Shown in pieces: positions 39,115-49,186 of a stretch of DNA of 64,000 nucleotides. Numbering within the stretch: position 1 is the stretch's first letter; each line of letters opens with the position of its first letter. Both the position numbers and the translations under genes were made by a program. Source of the DNA: Adineta vaga. Taxonomy: Eukaryota; Rotifera. The stretch spans positions 3,906,001 to 3,970,000 of the forward strand of contig CP075497.1 of the NCBI GenBank assembly GCA_021613535.1, in the 5' to 3' direction. The notes under the pieces were generated by a model, which worked only from the letters and a program-made list of their open reading frames with translations, was not told where the DNA came from and ran no database searches.

Positions 39115-39197
39115 ATTTTCTCTTATTTCTAGTCGAAGACAAAAAGAAATTCTTCTTCTTTCTCTTTTAGATTATTTGAAAAAAAAGGTAATTAATC

Positions 39198-41013
39198 ATG
39201 GGTAAAGACGGTGGTTTTCTAACGCCGAAAGCCATTGGTAATCGAATTAAAGCAAAAGGTTTACAGAAGTTGCGTTGGTATTGTCAATCATGTGAAAAAC
39301 AATGTCGTGACGAAGTAAGTAAATTACCTATTTTCAAATGTGATTGGTTCAAAAATAAAGAAAAAATTCGTTTAGAATGGTTTTAAATGTCATATACAAA
39401 GTGAATCTCATCAACGACAATTATTACTTGTTGGAGAAAATTCTGGCAAACATATCGCCAATTATTCACAGTAACTACAATGAATCTATCTTGATGAATT
39501 TGAACTAAGATTGTCAATTTTCTCTTCTTTTAGTGAATTTCATAGTGGCTTTTTCAGTACATTACGTCGTTCATTCGGCACAAAACGTGTTCTAGCAAAT
39601 ACTGTTTATTGTGAATATATCAAAGAACGTGATCATATTCATATGAATTCAACTCGATGGGTTGCATTAGCTGGATATGTTCGTTGGCTTGGAAGTCAAG
39701 GTAAGATCAAATTAAACGTGAGAATCATTGAAAGACTTCAAATTTCTTTTTTCAGGACTTTGTGAAATTGAACAAACAGAAAGAGGTTGGTATGTAACAT
39801 TGATTGACAAAGATCCTGATTCAGTACGACGTGAAATGGATACTGAACGAAAACAAAAGATGGATCTCGATGATGAACAACGACGACAGAAATTAATTGC
39901 TGAGCAAGTCAGTACATTCGAAAGAGAAATTAACCTTAAAATTTTGTGTATTCGTTTTGATTTAGATTAAAAGAGATCAAGAAAAGGGAATTACACCACC
40001 GGAACCAGTCTATACTGATTTTGTTCGAAAAGATGAAGATGAAAAAGGTATTTTCATGTTAGATTTCAACAAATCATCTAGATCAATATTTATCTCTTCT
40101 TATTCTAGTACAAGTGACATTCAATCAAATTGCTATTGCAGAAAAGAAAAAACTTCTTGCGTAAGATTTTTACATAGTCATTTGTTTTTATTTGTTAATC
40201 TTTTCTTTTTGCTCTGTTTAGACCATCGGTTCTAGCTGGAAGCAGTAAAAAACGTACGACTACGGCAGATGACACTTCTGATGAAGGCAATGGAAAAAAA
40301 CTGAAAATTGAACCTGATGAAGAAAGTAGTGCCACAGAATCGGTGTTTAAAAAGCCACTACCGCCTACCTCAATTAAACCGAAAAAATCGGTATTAGAAG
40401 AATTACGAGAGGTAAGATTTAAATTTTTTTAAATAAATTATTGAAATCAATCTATTTTAGGCGGAAGAAAGAAAGAAAGAAGCAAAAAATCGTAAAGATT
40501 ATTGGTTGCATGAGGTTTGAATTGCCGATCATTTCTGTATTGATTATTTTCGTTTGTTTTCTTATATTTAGAATATTGTTGTTAAAATTATCACTTCAAA
40601 ACTTGGTGATAAATGTTACAAGAAGAAAGGTGTTGTTACTAAAGTAGAAAATCGTTATCAAGCTGTGGTAAAAATGTTTGATACTAATGACAAAATTCGT
40701 GTTGATCAAGCTCATGTTGAAACTGTTATTCCAGCTATAGGTAAAGTTATGATTAAGTAACAGTTTTATTTCATATGAATTTTTATTTCTAGGAAAGAAA
40801 GTCTTGGTTGTTAATGGAGCATACCGTGGTGAAGAAGCGACATTAGAAGAAATTCATCAAGACATATTCTCTGTTGATATTACTCTACTAACGGTTCGAT
40901 TTTGATTTGAATTATTTAACTTTTGTTAACAATTGCTTTTTCTTTAGGGATCGATGGTTGGAATGCGATTCAATAATATTGCTTATGAAGATGTTTCTAA
41001 ATTAGCCGATTAA
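39198..41013 (+). CDS. KIN: KIN17 DNA/RNA-binding protein
   Basis: About eleven exons join in frame from MGKDGGFLTPKAIGNRIKAK to the end YEDVSKLAD. The zinc finger is WYCQSCEKQCRDE followed after the first intron by NGFKCHIQSESHQRQ, the C2H2-type finger of KIN17. A winged-helix-like core follows (STRWVALAGYVRWLG, ERGWYVTLID). The C-terminal tandem SH3-like/KOW part includes VVKIITSKLGDKCYKKKGVV and KKVLVVNGAYRGEEATL. KIN17 is a conserved nuclear protein linked to splicing, replication and DNA-damage responses. The start is fixed by the conserved MGKDGGFLTPK opening. An acceptor-like pyrimidine tract with AG at 39169-39170 lies 27 bp upstream of the ATG. Confidence 0.93.
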
Positions 41014-41104
41014 TATCCTTGTATTCGATCTTTTTCGGATTTATTTGCTTGTATGTACAAAGTTTTGAAGATTTGGAAAAATAAATCTATTCATTCAAAA
41101 AATA

Positions 41105-41745
41105 TACTGAATATTATTGTATCATTTCGAGAGAAAACAAGTCGAACTTTTTTTCTAAACTATAGTATGAAAACATCTTTGATATAAAATCAATTCTATG
41201 ATTAGTCATCTAATTGAATGGAAAATATATTTCTTTTCAAAATTAATAATTAGTATTCAATACATGTAATTCATTGTCAGTTGAATTTTCATTCGTTGTA
41301 CTCATTCGTTTAGTAAATTCTTTTACATTAATCAAATCACGATTAATATATACTTTCGAAGCTCTTCGATCCTGAATTGTTGATGTTAAATCATTTGCAG
41401 CTAGAACTTGTTCTTCAATAGGTTCAATCATTTTAAAATTAGGCTTTACTGTTAAATTTCGATGAAATAATAAGTGATTTAAACCAGTTTGAGGTGTAGT
41501 TGTTGTATTTCTTGGAATATGTGTTGTATCAATTGCCGCAGTTCCATTTGTTTTATTGCCAAATACAATCATATAGGGTCGACTACGAATCAAACGTTGA
41601 CCAACACGATTAACAAGACTTTTTTGTCTAGCAGTTTGAACTCCATAGATGACGACTCTCATTAGAATAAAAAACGGACTAGGTCCTACCGCATGATCAG
41701 TTTCTGTTTCACTATATGATGTGAAGAAGATGTCATGTTCGGCAG
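41105..41745 (-). pseudogene. Truncated duplicate of the membrane-protein gene at 45061-46149
   Basis: The sequence from 41243 to about 41653 is almost identical to the 3' coding part of the gene at 45061-46149. I count three differences in about 400 bases, and all three change the protein (H for N, I for M, N for S). The copy keeps the cytoplasmic domain from GVQTARQKSLVNRVG to LHVLNTNY and the stop. It lacks the signal peptide and most of the ectodomain, and a deletion of about 35 bp removes the membrane helix. Beyond the coding part, recognisable but more diverged similarity reaches to about 41105 and 41745. The remaining frame could still make a 139-residue cytoplasmic fragment from an internal ATG (41660-41662). 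Confidence 0.8.
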
Positions 41746-41978
41746 AGAATCAATAAGACGCCATGAAGTACATATGTATTTACGTTAGATCTTTTTCTGC
41801 AATATCAATAACATTCTCAGTAGACTTTCTACGTTTTTCTGCATGATCATCATTTTTGGTTATTGATTATTAGAGTTATAATAAACGTAACGTTTTCCAT
41901 ATCATTCTATTTTATTGGAAAATATTCTCGATTACAAAAACAAAAATTCATTAAATCAAGAAACGAAAAAAACCGAAC

Positions 41979-42762
41979 TTATTTTCTACGTTTTCGTTGA
42001 TTTTTTTTCTCTGATGAGACGACAGAAATTGTGCTTGCTCCTAATTCTTCATCGATATTTAGTTTCTTTAATTCTTGTTCACCACTAAGATGAAGCATGA
42101 TGTCGTTTAATTGCTCTTGCATATCGTTAATTTTCTAGAGAATAAAAATTGTGAGAGTCAAAACCTTATTTCCTTATGAAAAGACTCACTTTATCTCTTT
42201 GTTCCAAATGTTTACGCAAATCTGCTTGATTTTGTCGTAGCTGTTGGTTAAGACACTTTTCGTCAGCAATTTCACCTTCCATACGAATAATTCTTTCTTG
42301 TAATTTTTGATTGCATAATTTTGTCGACATTAAATCGTTATTTAATTGATCAATCTTTTGCTGATATTCATTTTCTTTTTGCTTGAAATCATGACGCATT
42401 TGACCAATTTCTTCTTCTTTTTCATACAGCTGCTTTGTTAGAAATTCTACATGATTTTTTAATATTTCATTTTGAATTTTGAATTCACTTATTTTGCCTT
42501 CTAAGCATTGATATTTGTAGTCATTTTCTTCAGCTTGATTATCATCAATTGTTTTAATACATTTAGTGGAATTTTTATTGACATACAGAGTTGTTGAGTT
42601 CGTATCATTGCTACTCGTCGATAAAATCGGATCGGCGCATGTACGATCTAATATATTGTAAATTTTGTTGTCATTTAAGTCTTTCGATAAAAAGTGATTT
42701 GTAAGAATATAATGGCTAAAATAAGTATTGTTTATTATAATAACAGAAAACAATGGATTCAT
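41979..42762 (-). CDS. BRAP-like C-terminal coiled-coil fragment (RING and UBP zinc finger absent)
   Basis: Exon 1 (42762-42191) and a last exon (about 42134-41979) join in frame. The reading contains a long charged coiled coil (FLTKQLYEKEEEIGQM; KLQERIIRMEGEIADEKCLN; LRQNQADLRKHLEQRD), then INDMQEQLNDIMLHL and a basic tail QRKRRK. This order matches the C-terminal third of BRAP/IMP, a RING-type E3 that restrains Ras/MAPK scaffolding. The RRM-like, RING and UBP zinc-finger domains that should precede it are not found upstream. The first 60 residues look like translated non-coding DNA. It may be a 3' gene fragment left by a duplication, or a small expressed coiled-coil protein. It lies between two copies of a duplicated segment. 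Confidence 0.6.
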
Positions 42763-45060
42763 ACGAGTAAATATGATCTAATTGAAAGTGATTACAGTAA
42801 ATTGAGTTGCATGATATACATTGGTACAGATTCTAAAGATACATATTCTGCTTCACCGCACCGACTGAAGAAAGATAGTACATACTAAGAGTGAATTACA
42901 TTGAATACACGTTTTGTAGACTTTTTCCGAAGACATTTATTACATTTTCCTTTCAATGTACAGTGTATTTATATAGCGAAAAATAAAGAAAGGAAACAAT
43001 GAAATTGACTGGACAACGAAAAATAAAGAGAAACACAAGAAACAAATCAGACGAAGTAAGTGGACGGTTATAGTGAATCATTTGTATTTGTTTTTAACGG
43101 AAGACTATGTTCTTATAAAGAAAAGCGACGCATCGATCCTCGTGTTCTGCATTATGTTCGACGGATAACTTGTTTTCTTTCGCTCTCGAAAAGGAAAAAC
43201 AAAGCAATATGGCGAGATTTATGTCTGAACAATGTTTTTGAACTAATCTTTTTTTAATTTGCGACACTTTAACTGAATCTTAGTCTAATGAAAATGTTAG
43301 CGAAACAAATACCCATCTCCACCAATCCCATAATCGGACCCGATCGGATCCAACATAGTATCCTATATATTTTCCAACAAATAGATTTTGACGGAATTCA
43401 ATGGATTTCCGTTGTCGGATTCGTGAACCTGGATATTTCATTCGAATGGTATTATCATTGATCAAATACATCTCTTTTTTCAAACAAAGCAATCTTATTC
43501 ATATTACAATGGTTTATTGTAAAATAATTTTGATTTGAATTATGAATTATTCTTTGAGTGTAGTTGAAAAAACGAACAACAAAACAAAGCTTAGTTATTG
43601 AAAATAATTTCAAGTTCTTATTGAGGGTGTGTATTAATATACAAACAATCGAAATATTCTGAAGTTTTAATAAACGAAGATTACAAAATGTAATGATTAT
43701 GTATCTTCAGTCCCTCTTTATTTGTATAAAGATCAAAATAAAATTCATAAACCTGGCATGTTAACGCTGATCTAGAAAAAAAGGAGGAAGATGGAGGATT
43801 TAATGAAAAAGTTTCTGGAAGATGTGCTGCAAAATCGGAGGATAGATGAAGGAGTTTCTTTTTAATATTGAAAATGACTTGTGTAGCGATTTTCGCATAC
43901 GGATATTCGCTTAGGTGGAGGTTTAATAAGAAACTTATCACAATTTTACAGTGCCTATTCATATCTTTCAAACTAAAATAATGAAAATCAATTACCTCGA
44001 TGTAAAACAAAAATCAAAATTGAAACATCTAACGGATCATAAAAATAATCTTATCTAACTGATTGATAACAATGAGAATTCTTTCTTAAAACACTTGATC
44101 ATCTTCATTTTTTGACTGTTCCGAAACTAATATTTTCTTTCTTAATTGTTCATGTTCAGCACGAACTCGTTTTTCTTGAATTATAGATATACATTCGCCA
44201 TAATTTTTGTCATTTCTTTATCAGTAGAGTTTCTTTTTTCAGTTGCATTTTTGTTTAATGCATAGTCAACTTGAACATCAGTAAAATCACCTGCTTCAAT
44301 GAATTTTCTAATGAATGATTTTCATCTTCAAGTGACATTTGAGCTGCTTTTTGCACTGATTGAAGCTTTTCATATATCAATATCTTAAGGGCGTGGGTGC
44401 ACGGTTTTTGTCTCCCGATGATCCCCCTCGAAAATAACGTCATTCGATAGAGAATTAAATTCTGTATACAAAACAACCTTTTCGGAGACCAGCACAAGTT
44501 TACTGGCAAATCCGGACAAAAAACAATCGAATACAGTGCTAACTTTACCTACGTATGGCGTCTTTCATATTGATATCTGATTGGTAACAGATGACAAAGA
44601 GAAAAGAATTTTCTATTTTTCAAAATAATACTGATGAATATATTCAAAAAAGAAAGTTAAAAAGCTAATTGGTTTTTCTTAAAAGAATGCTTTTGCATTC
44701 ACCGTTAAAAACTGTATTCGCCATCGAACCATTTTGCTTTATCCACTAGTAATGTAACACACCAGATATTAACCTCTTGATAATAGGGGTGAGAATGAAG
44801 ATATACGCGTAAACGGGCAATACCTACACTCACATCCTCAAGATGAGTTATAATAAATCAACTGAATACTATTGTATCATTTCAAGAGAAAATAAGTAGC
44901 TCTCATTCATACCATTAAGTGTTAGTTTTCTTAGAAAGAGTGCAAATATTTAGTTCGATTAAAATTGTTTGTTAAGTATTTATAAAGAAAACTTCTCTGA
45001 TATAAAATCAATTCTATGATTAGTCATCTAATTGAATGGAAAATATATTTCTTTTCAAAA
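42763..45060. other. Degenerate segment with gene relics
   Basis: Apart from the coiled-coil relic at 44100-44400, this stretch has a compositionally odd block at about 43290-43450 with an inverted match around CAATGGATTTCCGTTGTCGG. It also has a minus-strand frame at 43681-44010 (containing AHLPETFSLNPPSSSFF) that could be an exon relic but that I cannot assign. A GC-richer patch lies at about 44390-44520. The segment looks like a place where partial duplications have accumulated. Confidence 0.4.
44099..44400 (-). pseudogene. Frameshifted coiled-coil gene relic
   Basis: On the minus strand, several charged heptad-like pieces follow each other but need frame changes: EKLQSVQKAAQMSLEDENHS, then VQVDYALNKNATEKRNSTDK, then ISIIQEKRVRAEHEQLRKK ending SKNEDDQVF and a stop. 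The continuity of coiled-coil character across at least two frame changes suggests a decayed gene piece or a missed short intron. I cannot name the parent gene. Confidence 0.4.
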
Positions 45061-46149
45061 TTAATAATTAGTATTCAATACATGTAATTCATTGTCAGTT
45101 GAACTTTCATTCGTTGTACTCATTCGTTTAGTAAATTCTTTTACATTAATCAAATCACGATTAATATATACTTTCGAAGCTCTTCGATCCTGCATTGTTG
45201 ATGTTAAATCATTTGCAGCTAGAACTTGTTCTTCAATAGGTTCAATCATTTTAAAATTAGGCTTTACTGTTAAATTTCGATGAAATAATAAGTGATTTAA
45301 ACCAGTTTGAGGTGTAGTTGTTGTATTTCTTGGAATATTTGTTGTATCAATTGCCGCAGTTCCATTTGTTTTATTGCCAAATACAATCATATAGGGTCGA
45401 CTACGAATCAAACGTTGACCAACACGATTAACAAGACTTTTTTGTCTAGCAGTTTGAACTCCATAGATGATAATCATCATTATAAGAATAATTACACATT
45501 GTGATAGAATAAAAAAAGAACTAGGTCCTACAGCACGATGAACTTCTGTTTCACTATCATTTGAAGATGTTATGTTCGAGAGAGAATCAATAGTACGACA
45601 GAAAAAGATTTCTCTGAGGATTGTCGACGATGTCAGATTCAATAAAAGATATAAGCATATATTATGTGGTAATGGTTTCATAGTTGAATAATGAACGATA
45701 AATGATGAGTTATCAATACAAATATTCGTTAAAGATGCTAATAATTCATTATGTACTATATCTGTTATAAATACAGTATTATTCAGAATAGAATTATTTA
45801 ATATTATATATGGAATAGTAAAAATAATTTGAATAGTATTGAGTACAGATGAATGATCATTCTGTTCTTGATCATCTGCTGATGCTTGTTGTTGTTGCCA
45901 AGAAGATTTAAAATGGATAATATCATTTGCAAGAATCGTTGTCGAAGTATTATCGTCATGTTTATCTGGATGTGAATCAGATCCATTTGATAATGTATCA
46001 ATATTAATCGATTCCATGGAACATATATTTACCGAAAGATGTTGATTATTCGTGATTTCATTAATTCTTTGTTGTCTATTTATTGTTATTGATAAAGATA
46101 AACTTAGCTTGATTAATAGAAAGCAAATAAAAATCCAAATGTGCGTCAT
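45061..46149 (-). CDS. Single-pass type I membrane protein, local family (member B)
   Basis: One uninterrupted frame of 362 residues. It begins with a signal peptide (MTHIWIFICFLLIKLSLSLS). The ectodomain is rich in Asn and has many N-glycosylation sites; a strand pattern like an FN3 domain ends in ICLYLLLNLTSSTIL and IFFCRTI. The membrane helix is FFILSQCVIILIMMIIIY. The cytoplasmic tail of about 130 residues (GVQTARQKSLVNRVGQ to LHVLNTNY) has no known domain. The architecture is that of the proteins at 27512 and 46723, and the next gene is one of them, divergently placed 573 bp away. The 3' part of the gene was copied to 41243-41662. Function unknown. Confidence 0.72.
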   Translation of the reverse strand: MTHIWIFICFLLIKLSLSLSITINRQQRINEITNNQHLSVNICSMESINIDTLSNGSDSHPDKHDDNTSTTILANDIIHFKSSWQQQQASADDQEQNDHSSVLNTIQIIFTIPYIILNNSILNNTVFITDIVHNELLASLTNICIDNSSFIVHYSTMKPLPHNICLYLLLNLTSSTILREIFFCRTIDSLSNITSSNDSETEVHRAVGPSSFFILSQCVIILIMMIIIYGVQTARQKSLVNRVGQRLIRSRPYMIVFGNKTNGTAAIDTTNIPRNTTTTPQTGLNHLLFHRNLTVKPNFKMIEPIEEQVLAANDLTSTMQDRRASKVYINRDLINVKEFTKRMSTTNESSTDNELHVLNTNY

Positions 46150-46722
46150 TCACTTGATCGAATGATCAATATAGAATGTTTCATCTTGATATTATATACA
46201 TTCATCATCAAACCTTTTTCACAGACTTTTCTACCTTAATTACATTTTCCCCTTTATGTCCGTCCTGACATTTGTTATTGTATGTTTTTTTTCTTCTTCT
46301 TCGTCTCTTTCTCTCTCCCTCCTATTCGATCGAACTCTATATTTGAAGACATAAACTAAACTGTAGTTTTTACCTGACCATTAATCAAAAAACTATGTTG
46401 TCTCTTTTTTTTCGTAAAGATCATTAAGAAAACTAATCCGACCAATTTTATTTTGCTATTTTTTATACTCAATTATAAGATGATTGAGTAGATTTCTTGT
46501 CGATTCTCTAATGCTATTCGAGGCATCAGCTGCATGACAATGACGAAAGGGAGGAAAAGAGAAGAAAAAAAAATTCTATTAGTTCCATTACTAGCAAGAA
46601 CGAAAAACAAAAATTATTTTTTTCTATCAGTTCTCGATGTGCATATATATCATATTTTTCTAAACAGTTCTCTTTCGTATTGATTTGATCAGACTTTCCA
46701 GTGTCATATTTCTTTTCATAAA
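46150..46722. other. Divergent upstream region of two related membrane-protein genes
   Basis: The 573 bp between the starts of members B and C are AT-rich, with a pyrimidine-rich tract at about 46288-46322. No coding sequence is visible. It probably carries both promoters. Confidence 0.45.
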
Positions 46723-47889
46723 ATGATTTCGTTAACTATTTGGTTTTGTTTATGGTCAAGTTTTGTTGTTGTTGCACCACCAACATTGCATATTAATCAA
46801 ACTTATTCTCTAGAGAAAATTACCAATTTATCAAATCATAGTACAAAAATCCTTATCAGACAACAAAAACTGAATACGAATCAAACGATGACAACTTTGA
46901 TGAATCTTCATCTATTTGATATTACTACTTATCGAAGTTCATGGAAATTTGTGGATAAAAATACTATTCGTGTTCGTTTTCGACTACATGAAGTCTTGTT
47001 ATCCACGGTTACCGTAACACGTTTTCTTGTTCGTCATATTCATTCTGGTCACATTCAAATCTATGAAAAACCACATGAATTAATCAATTCAACATTTACA
47101 CTCTATTTACATAGTATTAAACATGGTCGACATACTGTTTGTTTGTTACTTCATACATTGAAATTTGTCAAAACTCCGAAATATACTTTTTGTCAAGATA
47201 TTATTTTTAATTTTCAAAAATATGGTCATCATGACATTGATTCCGATGAATATGGAAATACATTTGTTTTTCTTCTAACACAATATTCTATTGTGATTGG
47301 AATTCTATGTCTTTTACAATTAGTTCATGCTGGTCGAAAACGTCGATTTCTAAAGACTGTTTATAATAAGGCCAATGCTTTACGAAATGTAATGATGGAA
47401 TATCATCGTCGTTTACCAGATACAAAATTATCGACAGATACTGAAAATACTCGAACGAATGCATTGGAATGTTTGATTTATAATTTAAATCGTAATGCTC
47501 TGTACAATTTTGATCAAATATATATGCCAACAATGACTGAAGAAGATGATGAGAATACGATAAATGATAGTTTACCTTCGATTAATCATCCGCGAACACG
47601 ATATGAAAAACATTTAACATTACCAAATCGTTTTGATGGACATTCAAGATCATCTTTACATCGTCGATCAGTAATAAATACAACGAAAAATGTCGATTTT
47701 GATAATGAAAATTCTGATGAAAGTGATTCAGATACACGATCTTATGCTCAACAGTCAACTAGTTTAAAATCATTATCACATATTCTCGAAGCGAATAAAC
47801 CATGGACAGCACGTTTAACTGATGATGGTAGAATAAAACATTCAGTATTACCTTTGCAGGAAAGTACTCGACTACAGACAAATATATGA
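46723..47889 (+). CDS. Single-pass type I membrane protein, local family (member C)
   Basis: One uninterrupted frame of 388 residues. Signal peptide: MISLTIWFCLWSSFVVVA. The ectodomain has several Asn-X-Ser/Thr sites and an FN3-like end (HTVCLLLHTLKFVKTPKY, then FCQDIIF). The helix VFLLTQYSIVIGILCLLQLV is followed by HAGRKRRFLKTVYNKANALR. The tail is Ser/Asp-rich and ends with SLSHILEANKPWTARL plus about 30 residues. The HIL-KPW element also occurs in member A at 27512-28579 and may be a docking motif. The gene is first in a plus-strand cluster, 163 bp before the glycosyltransferase gene. Function unknown. Confidence 0.75.
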   Translation: MISLTIWFCLWSSFVVVAPPTLHINQTYSLEKITNLSNHSTKILIRQQKLNTNQTMTTLMNLHLFDITTYRSSWKFVDKNTIRVRFRLHEVLLSTVTVTRFLVRHIHSGHIQIYEKPHELINSTFTLYLHSIKHGRHTVCLLLHTLKFVKTPKYTFCQDIIFNFQKYGHHDIDSDEYGNTFVFLLTQYSIVIGILCLLQLVHAGRKRRFLKTVYNKANALRNVMMEYHRRLPDTKLSTDTENTRTNALECLIYNLNRNALYNFDQIYMPTMTEEDDENTINDSLPSINHPRTRYEKHLTLPNRFDGHSRSSLHRRSVINTTKNVDFDNENSDESDSDTRSYAQQSTSLKSLSHILEANKPWTARLTDDGRIKHSVLPLQESTRLQTNI

Positions 47890-48052
47890 AATTTAATAGA
47901 TGTCGCTATTATATTGAATATAACGAAAGTTTTTTGTATTAACCAATGAAATAAAAGAAGTTGTTTAGTATTTTTTTATTCGTTCGGAATAGAGACTGAA
48001 TTATATAGGTGCAATTTACAACTTCAATTCTATCTGTTTTTTTTTATAGAAA

Positions 48053-49050
48053 ATGAATCAATTAGAAGGTCGAAAATTGAAAATCTCAGTCGTTACACCA
48101 AGTCATAATCGATTGGAGTATTTAAAAGAAGCTGTTGTATCTGTTCAAGCTAATGTACTTGCACCACTTGATATTGAATTCGAACATATTATTCATGATT
48201 GTGGATCAACAGATGGAACCAAAGAATATTTTATTTCAAATTTATCACCGACGAAAATCTTCTATATCAAAGATCAAGGTGATAATAAAGAATCAACTAA
48301 AGATCGTCAATGGATTCAAGCAACAGAAGATTTACGTAAAAATGGCAAAGGTGAATTAGCTGATAATATAACATTTATTCGATCAGAACATAAAGTTCCG
48401 CCAAGTCAAGCACGAAATATTTGTATTCAAAAAGCAAGTGGACAATTTATTTGTGTATTGGTAGGTTCGAATTTTCACGGGCGATGTTTGTTTTCAATGT
48501 AGAATATGTTTTGTAGGATGATGATGATGTGTTTCTTCAACGTACTCTTCATAATTTTGCTTCTGCAATACTTTTAAATCCAACAAAGAAATTCTATACT
48601 TCGGATTTTCTACGTGTAAACGAACATTTACAATATATGCCAAAAGAAGATTATTATGGATGGATTTATTCATCACCACAAGAAATGTTACAAGCTATTT
48701 TCGATAGTTGTCATTTTATTCAAGGTATGAGAAGGAAAAGTTCATTTAATTGTGAGCCTTTTTTGTTTTGTTTAGGTAATGTTTGTTTTAGTAAAAAACT
48801 TTATGATGAAGTGGGTGGATATGATGAATCAGTTGGCATGGCTGAAGATCTCGATCTTTACGTACGTTTTCTTATTCATGGTCATCTGAATGTGTATTTA
48901 CCAATGATTTCACATTTACATCGTATGCATACAGCGAATTTTTCAATTGGATGTGATCAAAGTAAACATCATTCTGATTTAACTGATATTTATCGACGAA
49001 ATGAAAATAAACTCAAAATGATGGGTATACAATTACGACTAAGTCAATGA
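48053..49050 (+). CDS. Family 2 glycosyltransferase
   Basis: Exons 48053-about 48461, about 48518-48725 and 48777-49050. The N-terminus is a GT2 Rossmann start (KISVVTPSHNRLEYLKEAV), followed by HDCGSTDGTKEYF and the metal-binding DDDDV motif at the second exon junction. A late GGYDES and AEDLDLYVRFLIHG supply the acidic catalytic segment. There is no signal peptide or helix, so the enzyme is probably cytosolic, which is more usual for bacterial-type GT2 than for Golgi enzymes. Donor and acceptor substrates cannot be told. The 51 bp intron at 48726-48776 is in frame and has no stop, so retention would add 17 residues. The ATG lies 3 bp after an AG acceptor (48048-48049), suggesting trans-splicing. 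A bacterial origin is possible. Confidence 0.8.
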
Positions 49051-49186
49051 TTTTATGATTTGTTTTTTGGAAATACATCTATCTAGTCATTTTTTTTTAT
49101 TCAAGCAATAGTATTTTGATAGATGACGGTGAAATTATTCTATTTTTCAGATTGATATTAAACATTGTGAAGAAATTTAAATCATC

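Noticed and set aside
43681-44010. Minus-strand frame containing AHLPETFSLNPPSSSFF that resembles arrestin-like linkers
   Set aside because: The resemblance is weak and no adjoining exon fits; kept only as a remark in the region entry.
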